In this document: piece by piece, positions 8,619 through 17,498 of the stretch
Layout of the letters: every line of letters begins with the position of its first letter
Numbering within the stretch: position 1 is the first letter of the stretch
Assembly: GCA_964394665.1 (NCBI GenBank)
Contig: CAYMYN010000020.1
Span: 1-64,000, forward strand
Origin: CAYMYN01 sp964394665
Lineage (GTDB): Bacteria > Planctomycetota > UBA1135 > GCA-002686595
Direction of reading: 5' to 3'
DNA length: 64,000 nt
The notes under the pieces: model-generated
Seen by the model: only the letters and a program-made list of their open reading frames with translations
What the model was told of the DNA's origin: nothing
Database searches by the model: none
Position numbers and translations under genes: made by a program

Positions 8619-9539
8619 TCAGAGGAGCCAGTCGCGGGCCGGGCCACGCACGACGAGCACCGGGACCTCGGCGTGCTTGAGCACCGTGTAGGCGACGCTG
8701 CCGAGCACGGCCCGGGCGAGGCCCGTGCGGCCGTGGCTGCCGAGCACCACGAGGTCGAAGTCCCCCGCGCGTTCGCGGATGGCGGCCGTGGGCTCGCCCT
8801 CGACGAAGAGCACCTCGTGCTCGACGCCGCGCCAGTCGACCCCGGCCAGCACCTGGCGATAACGCGCCTCGATCGAGCTGCGCAGGGCCTCCTCGTCGAA
8901 GCCGGGGGCGAGCACGGGATAGCCGAGGTTCGTCGGCGCGTAGAGCAGGGCCGGGGCCTGGTGGCAGTGCAGCACGCTCAGCCGCGCCCCGAGGCGGCTC
9001 GCCAGGGCGAGCGCGCGCCGCAGGGCCTCGAGGCTCGGTTCCGAGAGGTCGACGGGGACCAGGAGACGTTCGGGGGAGACGAACTCGACCGGTTGCATCC
9101 ACAGGTCGCAGGGAGCCTCCGCCAACACGCCGCGGGCCGTGCCGCCGAAGTCGAACAACCCGCGCCGGCGGTGCGGCCCGAGCACGATCAGGGCCGAGGA
9201 GCGTTCGCGCGCGCGCTCGACCAGCACCTGGGCGGGCGTGCCGCGCACGACGTGCAGGGACTCGGCGGCCGTGTGCGCGACGACGCCCGCCGCGTCGAAG
9301 AGTTCCTGCACGTGTTCCTCGAGCTCGCTGCGGCGCGCGGCGAGGGCTTCGCGTTCCGCCGCGTCGGGAGCGAGGGGCGCGAACTCGAGCCAGTCCCGCG
9401 GCGGGAGCTCGAGGGCGTGCACGAGCTCGAGGCGCGCGGGCAAGCGCCGCGCGAGCTCGAGCGCGGCTCGCAGGGCGCCGTCGGCGAGCCCCGTGGCGTC
9501 GACGCCGGCCAGGATGTGCAGCAGGTCGGGGGCGGTCAT
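8619..9539 (-). CDS. Universal stress protein, two tandem Usp domains (inside the cco operon)
   Basis: A 306-residue tandem Usp. The C-terminal half ends with the canonical nucleotide loop GSHGRTGLARAVLGS followed by VAYTVLKHAEVPVLVV; the N-terminal half has the modified GPHRRRG..DFGGTARGVL loop. It is the closest relative in this window of the protein at 62-988. It is embedded between the copper ATPase gene (68-bp gap) and ccoG (15-bp gap), all on the minus strand, so it probably belongs to the oxidase operon. An ATP/AMP-binding stress role during oxygen limitation is inferred from family and position. Confidence 0.85.
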   Translation of the reverse strand: MTAPDLLHILAGVDATGLADGALRAALELARRLPARLELVHALELPPRDWLEFAPLAPDAAEREALAARRSELEEHVQELFDAAGVVAHTAAESLHVVRGTPAQVLVERARERSSALIVLGPHRRRGLFDFGGTARGVLAEAPCDLWMQPVEFVSPERLLVPVDLSEPSLEALRRALALASRLGARLSVLHCHQAPALLYAPTNLGYPVLAPGFDEEALRSSIEARYRQVLAGVDWRGVEHEVLFVEGEPTAAIRERAGDFDLVVLGSHGRTGLARAVLGSVAYTVLKHAEVPVLVVRGPARDWLL

Positions 9540-9607
9540 GGCGGGTCCACGGCCTGGCGCGGGCCGAGCTGCGCGCCGGGGGCATGGCTAGGGGCCAAAG
9601 CGTACGC

Positions 9608-11782
9608 TCACGGCCGCGTGAGAGCCGTGGGGCGCAGTGCGTAGACCCCGCCCCGGCCGCGGGGAGGCTCCGGCTCTGGCGCAGGGTCCTCGCCGCCGTG
9701 GGCCGCGCGCAGGAGGCGCGAGGAGGAGAGCACGACCACCAGGCTCGAGACCACCATGGCCGAGGCGGCGAAGATCGGGGTCAGCTTGCCGCTGGCAGCG
9801 AGCGGCAGGCCGAAGGCGTTGTAGGCGAAGGCCCAGGCGAGGTTCGCGCGCGCGGTGCGCACCGCGGAGCGCGCGAGGTCGAGCAGGGCCGGCAGCTCGG
9901 CGAGGATCCCGGCCGCTCCGCCGCGCAGCAGGTTCACGTCGGCCGCGTCCAGGCTGCGGGGCGAGCCGCTGCCCAGGGCGATGCCCACGTCGGCGCTGGC
10001 CAGGGCCGCGGCGTCGTTGAGCCCGTCGCCGACGAAGACCGTGCCGACCCGGCCGAGTTCCTCGATGCGGCGCACCTTGTCGCCCGGCAACAACTCGGCC
10101 TCGACCTCGAGCCCGAGCTCGCGGCCGAGCGCCGTGGCCGGCCCGCGCGCGTCGCCGGTCAACATGCGCGGCTCGAGGCCGCGGCGCGCGAGCTCGGCCA
10201 CGACGGCCGCCGCCTCGGGGCGCAGGCGGGACGTCAGGCGGAAGAGGGCCACGAACTCGCCCTCGCGCACCAGGCGCACCGCGGCGCTCTCCGCGTCGGC
10301 CAGGGCCGGCGCGCGCTCGAGGGTGCACAGCGCGCCGTCGACCCGCCCTTCGACGCCCAGGCCGCTGCGCACGCGAAAATCCTGGGCGGGTTCGGGCAAC
10401 GCGCCCAGGGCCTCGCTTGCTGCGCGGCGCAGGGCGCGGCCGATGGGGTGCTCGCTCGAGATCTCGAGCGCGCCGGCCAGGGCCAGGGCCTGCTCGCGCG
10501 TCCAGCCGGGTCGGGGCTCGACCCCGGCGAGCTCGATCTCACCGTCGGTCAGGGTGCCGGTCTTGTCGAACCACACGCGCCGCGCGCGGGCCAGACGCTC
10601 GAGCACGTCGGCGCCCTTGACCAGCACGCCCCGCCGCCAGGCCGCGCCGAGGGCCGACCAGAACGCGAGCGGCGTCGCGATGCCCAGGGAGCAGGGGCAG
10701 GAGATCAGGAGCACCGACAGCGCCACCATCAAGGCCCGCTCGGGGCCAGCGTGGATCCAATGCACGGCGCCCGCAGCGATCGCGATCGCGATCGCCGTCG
10801 GGAGCAAGACGCGCGCGGCGCGGTCGGCCAGGCGCAGTTGGCGGCCGGCGCTCTCCAGCGCGTGGCGCAGGAGGCGCTCGATCTCGGCCCGCACCCGCGC
10901 ATCGCCGACGGCCTCGGCGCGCAGCTCGAGGGCGCCATCGAGGGGCACCGTCCCCGCCAACACCCGATCGCCCGGCGCGGCGGCCCGCGGCTCGGCCTCG
11001 CCCGTCAGGGAGGAGGCGTCGACGAAGGCCCGGCCCGCCAGCACCAGGCCGTCGACCGGGACGACCTCGCCCGGACGCACGCGCAGGCGATCCCCGACGC
11101 GCACGGCCTCGGGCGGCACGCTGTGCTCCCTACCTTCGGCGCCCACCAGCACGTTCACCGGACCGACGTGTTCCTCGGCCAGGCCGCGCAGGGTGGAGCG
11201 AGCGCGTTCCTTGGCGCGCGCGTCGAGCCAGCGGCCCAGACCCACGAGCACCAGCACCATCGTCGCGGTCTCGAAGTAGACCTCGCCGTCGCCGGCGAAG
11301 GTCTTCCAGACCGACAGCGCGAAGGCCGCGCCCGCGCCGACCAGGATCAGCGCGTCGGCCGAGAGCCAGCGCCGCGTGCGCACGACGCTCTCGAGCAGCG
11401 GCAGGCCCACCAGGTGCACGACGACCGCCGAGAGCGCCAGCGCCGCCATGCGGTAGATGCCGCGCAGGGCGGCGGCCGCTTCGCCGGAGAAGGCCTCTGG
11501 GTCGGCCCCGTGGAGGTGCTCGGAGTACAGCGCCAGGGAGAAGACCATCACCCCCATGGCGAGGAAGGCGCTGATCAGGATGCGCCCGAGGAGACGATCG
11601 GGCCCGCCCTCCTCGAGGCTGCCGCCCAGGTACCAGGCGAGCGCGCAGCCGGTGCAGCAGAAGGCCTCCGCGGCGGATTCCGGCGCGGCGCCCTGCGCGG
11701 ACCGACGCGCGCCCGCGGCCGGCAGGCCGCAGCGCGCGCAGGTCCGCGGGGACGGCGGGGATTCGTGCGCGGCGGCGTTCAC
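9608..11782 (-). CDS. ccoI: Copper-translocating P1B-type ATPase, CcoI/FixI type
   Basis: A 724-residue P-type ATPase. The N-terminus has the CcoI-type metal-binding signature (TCARCGLPA ... FCCTGCALAW) instead of a CxxC HMA domain. Further features are the TM metal site SCPCSLGIATP, phosphorylation motif DKTGTLTDG, SSEHPIGRAL for the nucleotide domain, and GDGLNDAAALA near the C-terminus. It is expected to supply copper to the CuB site of the cbb3 oxidase. The start is the GTG at 11782, whose GTGA overlaps the stop of the preceding 92-residue gene. Length and motif order are complete; no truncation is seen. Confidence 0.92.
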   Translation of the reverse strand: MNAAAHESPPSPRTCARCGLPAAGARRSAQGAAPESAAEAFCCTGCALAWYLGGSLEEGGPDRLLGRILISAFLAMGVMVFSLALYSEHLHGADPEAFSGEAAAALRGIYRMAALALSAVVVHLVGLPLLESVVRTRRWLSADALILVGAGAAFALSVWKTFAGDGEVYFETATMVLVLVGLGRWLDARAKERARSTLRGLAEEHVGPVNVLVGAEGREHSVPPEAVRVGDRLRVRPGEVVPVDGLVLAGRAFVDASSLTGEAEPRAAAPGDRVLAGTVPLDGALELRAEAVGDARVRAEIERLLRHALESAGRQLRLADRAARVLLPTAIAIAIAAGAVHWIHAGPERALMVALSVLLISCPCSLGIATPLAFWSALGAAWRRGVLVKGADVLERLARARRVWFDKTGTLTDGEIELAGVEPRPGWTREQALALAGALEISSEHPIGRALRRAASEALGALPEPAQDFRVRSGLGVEGRVDGALCTLERAPALADAESAAVRLVREGEFVALFRLTSRLRPEAAAVVAELARRGLEPRMLTGDARGPATALGRELGLEVEAELLPGDKVRRIEELGRVGTVFVGDGLNDAAALASADVGIALGSGSPRSLDAADVNLLRGGAAGILAELPALLDLARSAVRTARANLAWAFAYNAFGLPLAASGKLTPIFAASAMVVSSLVVVLSSSRLLRAAHGGEDPAPEPEPPRGRGGVYALRPTALTRP

Positions 11783-12057
11783 CGCTCGAGCACGTGTCGC
11801 TCGACCTCGCCCGGGTCCTCGGCGCTCGCGGCCCAGGCCCCGGCCTCGGGGCGCTCGAAGTAGTCGGGCACCTGGTAGGCGAGGGTGTACCAGGTGAAGA
11901 AGACGAGGAAGGAGAGATAGAGCAGCAGCAGCACCAGCGGCACGCCGCCCTCGCCGTAGGCGTAGGTCTGGCGACGCGCGTCGCTCTGCTCGGGATCGGG
12001 GGCCGGCGGAGTCTGGAGGTCGGCCAGCGGAGCGGGGCCGGGATCGGCTTCAGCCAT
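11779..12057 (-). CDS. Small single-TM protein of the cbb3 operon
   Basis: A 92-residue protein with a hydrophilic Pro-rich N-terminus, one membrane helix (GGVPLVLLLLYLSFLVFFTW, roughly 37-57) and a short polar tail. I do not recognise a named family. The helix and the following YTLAYQVPDYFE resemble the N-terminal membrane anchor of classical CcoP subunits, so it may replace a missing anchor or act like CcoQ/CcoH. It overlaps the upstream 128-residue gene by 8 nt and the downstream ccoI by 4 nt, so it is surely co-translated with the oxidase genes. It has no haem or Cys motif. Confidence 0.7.
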   Translation of the reverse strand: MAEADPGPAPLADLQTPPAPDPEQSDARRQTYAYGEGGVPLVLLLLYLSFLVFFTWYTLAYQVPDYFERPEAGAWAASAEDPGEVERHVLER

Positions 12058-12436
12058 GGTGGGGCTCCTGGTGGGCCTGGGATCGGGGCTTGCGGCCGGG
12101 CTTCTTGGGCGCGCTGTCCAGCACCTGGTCGAGCGCCAGGTGCTCCTGCTCGGCGTACCGTTCGAACATCTCGTACTTGGGCTGCTCGACGTCGCGGAAC
12201 TGGCCCGAGAGGTAGGCCCAGGCGAGCAGGAACAGGAACCCGGCCGCGACGAACCCGTACTGCAGCATCGGGTCGAAGGCGAAGCCCGCCAGCTCGTCGC
12301 GCTTCACGGTCTCGAAGAACTGGAACAGCTTGTAGACGAAGATGCAGCCGGCGGTCGTGCAGGCCAGGATCATGAACACGTGCACCGGCCCGAAGACCGA
12401 GCGCCGCGCGGCGCGGGTGGGTTGGGAGGCGTTCAT
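12050..12436 (-). CDS. Small two-TM protein of the cbb3 operon
   Basis: A 128-residue protein with two predicted membrane helices (about 16-37 and 57-76), then a charged, His-rich tail (KKPGRKPRSQAHQEPHHG). The start at 12436 has GGGGAG upstream and its ATGA overlaps the ccoO stop; the longer open frame upstream is a shadow of ccoO. No known family is recognised. Its position directly after ccoO is where ccoQ occurs in classical operons, but it is larger than CcoQ. The His-rich end could bind copper; that is speculation. Confidence 0.7.
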   Translation of the reverse strand: MNASQPTRAARRSVFGPVHVFMILACTTAGCIFVYKLFQFFETVKRDELAGFAFDPMLQYGFVAAGFLFLLAWAYLSGQFRDVEQPKYEMFERYAEQEHLALDQVLDSAPKKPGRKPRSQAHQEPHHG

Positions 12437-13056
12437 CGATCCGCTCCCCGTTCGACCGGCCCCGGGACGAAGCTGCCCAGCCACTGGACGTAGGTGACGA
12501 GCGCGAAGCCCTCCTTCTTCGGCGTGCCGTCGGCCTCGAAGAAGAACGCGTAGCTGGGCATGACCGAGTCGGGGACGACGTTCTTGGGCTCCATGAAGTG
12601 CGCGATGTGCCAGTCGTTGGTGCGCTTGCCGTGCTGACGCGTGAGGTCCGGGCCGACGCGGCGCGTGCCCCACAGGTGCGGCTGGCTGAGCGCGTTCTGG
12701 TACTCCTGGGCCGTGGAGACCGGCCCCCAGCGTTGTTCCTCGTGGGAGACGGGCCGCACGTACTGGCTGTGGCAGTGCCAGCAGGCCTGGCCGACGTAGA
12801 GGTCGCGGCCGAGCTGCAGGGCTTGCGCGTAGCCCTTGGAATCGGGCGCGCCGAAGGCGGCCTCGAAGGCCTCGGGATAGCGGCGTTGGAGCTCGGTGAA
12901 CTCCTGGCTCGGATGGCGCGCGAGGTCCTCCAGGCGGTGGTAGTCCATGCCGTGGTAGGAGCCGAGCGTCATCCAGGGGAAGATCATGCTGAGCAGGAAG
13001 GCCACCGCGAAGCAGCCCAGCCCGGCGACGAAGATCAGCGAGTAGAAGCGTTCCAT
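12433..13056 (-). CDS. ccoO: cbb3 cytochrome oxidase subunit II (monohaem cytochrome c)
   Basis: A 207-residue membrane-anchored cytochrome c: one N-terminal TM helix (about 7-29), haem motif CWHCH at 92-96 followed by SQYVRPV, and the expected axial Met in VVPDSVMPSYAFFF. These are CcoO/FixO signatures, including RVGPDLTR..GKR..DWH. It passes electrons to CcoN in the inner membrane facing the periplasm. The ATG at 13056 is followed immediately by the TM helix. It lies 13 bp after ccoN and overlaps the following small gene by 4 nt. Confidence 0.92.
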   Translation of the reverse strand: MERFYSLIFVAGLGCFAVAFLLSMIFPWMTLGSYHGMDYHRLEDLARHPSQEFTELQRRYPEAFEAAFGAPDSKGYAQALQLGRDLYVGQACWHCHSQYVRPVSHEEQRWGPVSTAQEYQNALSQPHLWGTRRVGPDLTRQHGKRTNDWHIAHFMEPKNVVPDSVMPSYAFFFEADGTPKKEGFALVTYVQWLGSFVPGPVERGADR

Positions 13057-13069
13057 GTCAGGGCTCCGG

Positions 13070-14530
13070 TCAGCGGACTTCGGCCGGGACGTAGTGGGCT
13101 TCCTCGACGTAGGGCTTCTTGCCCCGCGCGGTCGCCCACATGTTGTAGATGGCGCAGAAGGAGCCCGCGAGGATCAGGCCGCCCGCGAACGTGCGCACCC
13201 ACCAGAAGGGGACCGAGGCCGCCAGGATGTCGACCCAGGGGTTCAGCTCGCGCTGCATGAAGCCGTGCACCAGGCCGGCGATCGTGAGGTCGAGGAACAT
13301 GATCCCGATCCCGAAGGTCGCCAGCCAGAAGTGCCAGGAACGCAGGGAGTTCGAGGCCCACTCGCGCTTGGTGATGCGCGGCCAGAGCCAGTCGATCATG
13401 CCGAACATCCAGAAGCTGAAGGTGCCGAACATGATCATGTGCGCGTGGCCGACGACCCAGTCGGTGAAGTGGATCACCTTCTGGAACATCCAGGTCACCT
13501 GGAAGGCGCACTGGAAGCAGGTGATGAGGTACATCACCGCCCCGGCGTAGAACCAGCGGATCGGCAGGCTGGTGCGCAGGGCGCCGACCTTGCCGCGCAG
13601 GGTCATGAAGAAGTTCGCCACGACGGTGATCACCACCACCTCGATCGCGATCGTGGTCGTGATGGCGCCGAACTCGACGTAGTCGGGGATCGGGCTCAGC
13701 AGGAAGTGGTGCACTCCGCCCAGGGGATAGAAGAACGCCAGGGCCCAGAACCCGATCACCGACAACGAATGGCTCCAGATCGGCTTGCGCAGGATCAGGG
13801 GCACGAAGAAGTACATCAGACCCCAGCCCATGGGCGTCACGTACAGGCCCACCAGGTCGTGGATGAACAGGCCCGTCACGGCCGCGCCCGCCGCTCCGGG
13901 CAGGATCCACTCGGGGATCACGTTGCCCATCAGGTAGGTGAGGGCCAGCCACACCAGGCCCGCGGTGAAGTACCACAGGCTGACGTAGTACTTCTGGTGC
14001 CGCGCGCGGAAGAGCGGGACCATCAACTGCCCGATCAGCAGCACCGCGCCGAAGACCACCAGGGCGTCGACCGGGACCCAGTTGGGCTCGAGCGTGCCGG
14101 GCCGGAAGCCGGTCGGCGTCTCGCCCCACTCGATGGCCTGGGCCTTCCCGAGCAGGAAGCCGGTGAAGGTGAAGAACAGGATCGCCTGCCAGGCCCAGAA
14201 GATGAACCAGCCCACGCCGACGGACCAGATGCGCTGGCCGGTCAGGCGCGGCACCGCGTAGTAGAGCGCCGCGGTGAAGCCGTTGAACAGGAACCCGTAG
14301 GCCACCATGTTCGTGTGGATGAAGCGCAGGTGCCCGGGCGCCAGCAGCCGGCTCCCCTGGAAGGGGTAGTAGCCGAGGAACTGCAGCGAGTAGAGGAAGC
14401 CCGCGGCCAGGCTGAGGGCCAGGGCGACCACGGCCGCTCCCAGGTGCCACTTCACCAGGCCGTAGGCGACCAGGGTGCCCGACTCGGGCGGCATCACGCG
14501 CGACTCGGGGGCGAGGGTGACGGCGCTCAT
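13070..14530 (-). CDS. ccoN: cbb3 cytochrome oxidase catalytic subunit I
   Basis: A 486-residue, about 12-TM haem-copper oxidase subunit. The active-site residues can be placed by constant offset to the structurally known Pseudomonas stutzeri enzyme: CuB ligands His224, His274 and His275, the cross-linked Tyr268 (AFFYPLGG), haem b3 His362 and haem b His72 and His364 (GHAHMIMFG). This is C-type (cbb3), high oxygen affinity, proton-pumping. The start at 14530 gives ATGA overlapping the ccoP stop. All residues needed for activity are present. Confidence 0.95.
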   Translation of the reverse strand: MSAVTLAPESRVMPPESGTLVAYGLVKWHLGAAVVALALSLAAGFLYSLQFLGYYPFQGSRLLAPGHLRFIHTNMVAYGFLFNGFTAALYYAVPRLTGQRIWSVGVGWFIFWAWQAILFFTFTGFLLGKAQAIEWGETPTGFRPGTLEPNWVPVDALVVFGAVLLIGQLMVPLFRARHQKYYVSLWYFTAGLVWLALTYLMGNVIPEWILPGAAGAAVTGLFIHDLVGLYVTPMGWGLMYFFVPLILRKPIWSHSLSVIGFWALAFFYPLGGVHHFLLSPIPDYVEFGAITTTIAIEVVVITVVANFFMTLRGKVGALRTSLPIRWFYAGAVMYLITCFQCAFQVTWMFQKVIHFTDWVVGHAHMIMFGTFSFWMFGMIDWLWPRITKREWASNSLRSWHFWLATFGIGIMFLDLTIAGLVHGFMQRELNPWVDILAASVPFWWVRTFAGGLILAGSFCAIYNMWATARGKKPYVEEAHYVPAEVR

Positions 14531-15642
14531 CGCGGAGACTCCTCGGCGTCTCCGCCGGCGGCGAGGTGTTGGACGTAGTGCACCAGGTGCCAGATCTCCT
14601 CGCCGTCCAGGGGACCGAGGAAGGCGCCCATCGGCGTGCCGTTGATGCCGGTTGCGATCGTGACCCACAGGTCCTTGCCGGTCTCGCCGGCGCGGAACAG
14701 GCCCGAGGACAGGTCGCGCGGGCGGATGGGGTAGCCCCACTGGTCGTCGTACTCCTCCGCGGTGGGCCCGTCGCCGCGGCCGGTGGGGCCGTGGCAGGTG
14801 AAGCAGGTCGCGCGCTCGGGTTCGCGGAACAGCTCGCGCCCGCGGTCGATGCTGGCCTGCGTGCGTTCGGGTTCGGCAACGGTCGGATAGACCGGGCGCA
14901 TGCGGTCCTCGTCCCAGCGCGCGCGCACGATCTCGACCGTGGCCGCGGGGTCGGGCAGGCGCTCCTCGTTCCAGGCGTAGTCGAGCAGCATCTGCTCGTA
15001 CTCGCCCTTCATCGCCAGGTAGCGCACGTACTCGATGATCTCCCAGCGCAGGGCCTCGGGCAGCAGCTCGTGCTCGGGCATCGAGGAGCCCGCGAGCCCG
15101 CGCGTCACGACCTGGAAGAGGTCCGCGCGCAGCGGCCGCAGGCCGTTGTCGGTCGAGGTGAACTTGAACACCCCGTGGCGGAAGTTGCGCGGACGGGGAT
15201 CGAGGTAGCGCGCGGCGGGGCCCGCGCCGTCGCCATCGAGGCCGTGGCATCCGGCGCAGTGGCGGATGTACTGGCGCTCGCCCGAGACGAGTTGTTCGAC
15301 GCGCAGGATGCCGCTCGCGGCGAGCCACTCCGAGCGTCGGTCGAAGTAGCGCGCGCTGGCCTCGCGCACGAGCTCCGCCAGGCTCCCCTCGAGACCGAAG
15401 TCCTCCTCGGCGGCGACGCGGTCGAAGTCGGCCACGTCCTCCCAGAAGGGGACGTCGGTTTCGGGGTTGCGCGTCGGGTCGGGCCGGCCCCAGTCCGGGG
15501 CGTCCTTCGTGCGCAGGAAGGGCGCGGCCAGGATCGCCAGGGCCAGGGCCCACAGGAGCGCCCCGATCAGGACCTGGCCGTGGCGGGAAGGAGCCCGTGG
15601 GCTCGACGGGCGGGGGATCCCGCGGAGGGGGGGACGCATCAT
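14527..15642 (-). CDS. ccoP: Dihaem cytochrome c, CcoP-like subunit
   Basis: A 371-residue protein with one N-terminal TM anchor (about 24-42) and two cytochrome c domains: CAGCH at 129-133 with a candidate axial Met in GSSMPEHELL, and CFTCH at 280-284 with GTPMGAFLG. Classical CcoP also has two haems and an anchor but is usually encoded after ccoNO; here it is the first gene of the operon and overlaps ccoN by 4 nt. The roughly 80-residue segment between anchor and first haem (WGRPDPTRNPETDVPFWEDV...) is unlike classical CcoP. It is presumed to feed electrons to CcoO. No clear SD precedes the MetMet start. Confidence 0.85.
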   Translation of the reverse strand: MMRPPLRGIPRPSSPRAPSRHGQVLIGALLWALALAILAAPFLRTKDAPDWGRPDPTRNPETDVPFWEDVADFDRVAAEEDFGLEGSLAELVREASARYFDRRSEWLAASGILRVEQLVSGERQYIRHCAGCHGLDGDGAGPAARYLDPRPRNFRHGVFKFTSTDNGLRPLRADLFQVVTRGLAGSSMPEHELLPEALRWEIIEYVRYLAMKGEYEQMLLDYAWNEERLPDPAATVEIVRARWDEDRMRPVYPTVAEPERTQASIDRGRELFREPERATCFTCHGPTGRGDGPTAEEYDDQWGYPIRPRDLSSGLFRAGETGKDLWVTIATGINGTPMGAFLGPLDGEEIWHLVHYVQHLAAGGDAEESPR

Positions 15643-15757
15643 CCGGGCGAGGGATTTCGTGCCGGGGAGGGAGCGGCGGGAGCACCGGCGCTCCAGCCGC
15701 GGGATCGCGCATCGAACGAGGTCCCGCGCGGGGCCCGATCGCTTCGCAGCGGGCGCG

Positions 15758-15785
15758 AGGGTACGGCCGCCCCACCTTCCCTCAA
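15758..15785 (-). promoter_or_regulatory. Candidate promoter of the cbb3 operon
   Basis: On the minus strand TTGAGG, 16 nt, TACCCT. It lies in the 186-bp gap upstream of ccoP and implies a leader of about 110 nt. No FNR-like TTGAT....ATCAA box is visible around it. Confidence 0.4.
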
Positions 15786-15828
15786 CCCGGCGAGCGGCGT
15801 AGGGGGCCCGCGCCGGAGTGCGTAGCGC

Positions 15829-16686
15829 TCAGCGCGTGCAGACCGTCGCCAGCACGTCGACGACGAAGTCGAAGGCGCGCCGCAGGCGCCCGCGCGGCGG
15901 CCGGACCGGGATCGACGGGGCCGATCGATCGGGCTCGCGACGGGTCGCGGGCAACGGGTCGGCGAGCAGCGGCGCCGCCCGACCCGCGGCGCGCACGAAG
16001 TCCACCACGCGTTCGATCTCGCCGTGGTCGAGCCACACTCCGTGGGCCCGGCACAGGTCGACGACGATGCCCGAGCGCCCGGCGTAGTTGCGCCGCACCA
16101 TCCGATCGCCGCACTGCGGGCAGGGCAGGTAACGCGCCTCGTCGCGCACGACGCGCTGCGGCGGAGCTTGACCGGGGAGCGGCACCGCGAGCTCGCGCGC
16201 CGCACGCCAGGCCAAGGAGTCGAGGGTGTCGGGCTCGAGCCACAGGCCCGCGCAGGCCGCGCACTCGATCACCGCGCCGCCGTCCAGGGCCCGCGAACGC
16301 AGCTCGCCCTCGCAGCGCGGGCAGGCGCCGCCCGCCGGGAGCGCCGCCAGCGCCTGGGGCGCGATCCCCTGGCCGCACTCCATGCAGAAGCGCGCGTCGA
16401 CGCGCGCGCGGGCGAAACAACCCGGGCAGACCGAGCCGAGCTGGCGTTCCTCGAGGGTGATCTCGGCCCGACAGAAGTCGCAGGCCCGGGCCTCCTCGCG
16501 CAGGTTCGCGCCGCAGGCCGAGCAGCGCAGGGCGCGCGGCGCGTGGGGCGTACGGTGCTGGGCCTGGAAGACCTGCTCGCAGGCGCAGCGCACGGCCTGG
16601 CCCGGGGCGAGGTGCGTGACGTCGTACTGCCGCGCGCAGTTCGGGCAGGCGTCGAGCAGGCGCAGGGGGGCGGGGGAGAGCGTCAT
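15829..16686 (-). CDS. Multi-zinc-ribbon protein with TFIIB-type zinc fingers
   Basis: A 285-residue soluble protein containing at least five CxxC-type metal sites: CPNC (N-terminus), CSAC/CDFC, CPGC/CMEC, then two zf-TFIIB modules, CPRCEGELRSR...CAACAGLWLEPDTLDSL and CPQCGDRMVRRNY...CRAHGVWLDHGEIE. In the second module the third ligand pair is reduced to one Cys. zf-TFIIB proteins are widespread and poorly understood; a nucleic-acid or protein-scaffold role is possible. The start at 16686 has GGGAAGG upstream. The gene is divergent from the membrane protein at 16784, from which it is separated by 97 bp. Confidence 0.75.
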   Translation of the reverse strand: MTLSPAPLRLLDACPNCARQYDVTHLAPGQAVRCACEQVFQAQHRTPHAPRALRCSACGANLREEARACDFCRAEITLEERQLGSVCPGCFARARVDARFCMECGQGIAPQALAALPAGGACPRCEGELRSRALDGGAVIECAACAGLWLEPDTLDSLAWRAARELAVPLPGQAPPQRVVRDEARYLPCPQCGDRMVRRNYAGRSGIVVDLCRAHGVWLDHGEIERVVDFVRAAGRAAPLLADPLPATRREPDRSAPSIPVRPPRGRLRRAFDFVVDVLATVCTR

Positions 16687-16748
16687 CGGGTCGCCTTCCC
16701 TTCGACCCCGGTCGCCCCCGGCCTTCAGTTCGCCCGGCGCGGCTGGGC

Positions 16749-16777
16749 GTGGACGGCGCCCCGGCGGGCCGTACCGT
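16749..16777 (+). promoter_or_regulatory. Candidate promoter, leaderless type
   Basis: GTGGAC, 17 nt, TACCGT; the -10 ends six bases before the GTG start of the membrane protein, so transcription would begin at or next to the start codon. No ribosome site is present between them. Confidence 0.4.
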
Positions 16778-16783
16778 GGCGGC

Positions 16784-17482
16784 GTGGAGCCCCCTCCGCA
16801 GCCCCCGCCCCGACCCGGCGCGCCGTCCGCCGGCCGCCGCCGCGCGCCCGTGCACGCCGCCCCCGTGCTGGCCTGCCTGCCCGGGCTCCTGCCGAGCGGC
16901 GCCGGCCCGGCCGATCCGCTGGCCCTGGCGGCCTGGTTGGCCCTGGTGGCACCGGCCGTCGGGGCCCTGGCGGGGAGCGCCGCCGTCCGACGGGGGGCGC
17001 GGGGCGCCGCGGGCCTGCTGACCCCGTTCGTGTGGCTGGCGGTGCTCGCCCTCCTCGCGCGGGACGGCGCGCGCCTTCCCGACCCCGGGGGGGCGGGCCT
17101 GGGAATCGGGGGCCTGTTCTTCCTGGGTGCGGGCCTGGGCGCGCTGCGGCCGGAGCGCGCCGCGCCCTGCGCCGCCCTGCTCGCACTCCTCGCCCTCCTG
17201 CTCGCCCTGCTGCCGACCGCGGGGGGCGTGTTGGCCGAACCCTGGCCCCCGACCTGGGCCGCGCGGCTGCTCGAGCTCTCGCCGCTCACCTTCGTGCTCG
17301 AGCGCGGTGGGCTCGACTGGATGCGGCACCCCTGGGTCTACGAACCCGCCGGTGCGGCGAGCATCGGCCCCGACCTGCGCGTCGCCGCGCGCGGCGCGCT
17401 TGCTCCCGGCCTGTGCGCCGTGGTGGGATGCGCGCTCCTCGTGGCGTCCTGGGCGCTACGCCGGAAGTCGTCTCCCGCCTGA
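16784..17482 (+). CDS. Membrane protein of unknown function
   Basis: A 232-residue hydrophobic protein with about five to six membrane segments and a short Pro-rich N-terminus. The GTG at 16784 is the first in-frame start downstream of a promoter-like pair. I cannot assign a family; the segment LELSPLTFVLERGGLDW between two hydrophobic blocks loosely recalls ABC-2 type permease neighbours. It is followed 16 bp later by the NIL-domain gene, so the three genes to 19567 may form one transcript. The very high Leu/Ala/Gly content limits similarity judgement. Confidence 0.6.
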   Translation: MEPPPQPPPRPGAPSAGRRRAPVHAAPVLACLPGLLPSGAGPADPLALAAWLALVAPAVGALAGSAAVRRGARGAAGLLTPFVWLAVLALLARDGARLPDPGGAGLGIGGLFFLGAGLGALRPERAAPCAALLALLALLLALLPTAGGVLAEPWPPTWAARLLELSPLTFVLERGGLDWMRHPWVYEPAGAASIGPDLRVAARGALAPGLCAVVGCALLVASWALRRKSSPA

Positions 17483-17498
17483 GCACGGAGCAAGCACG

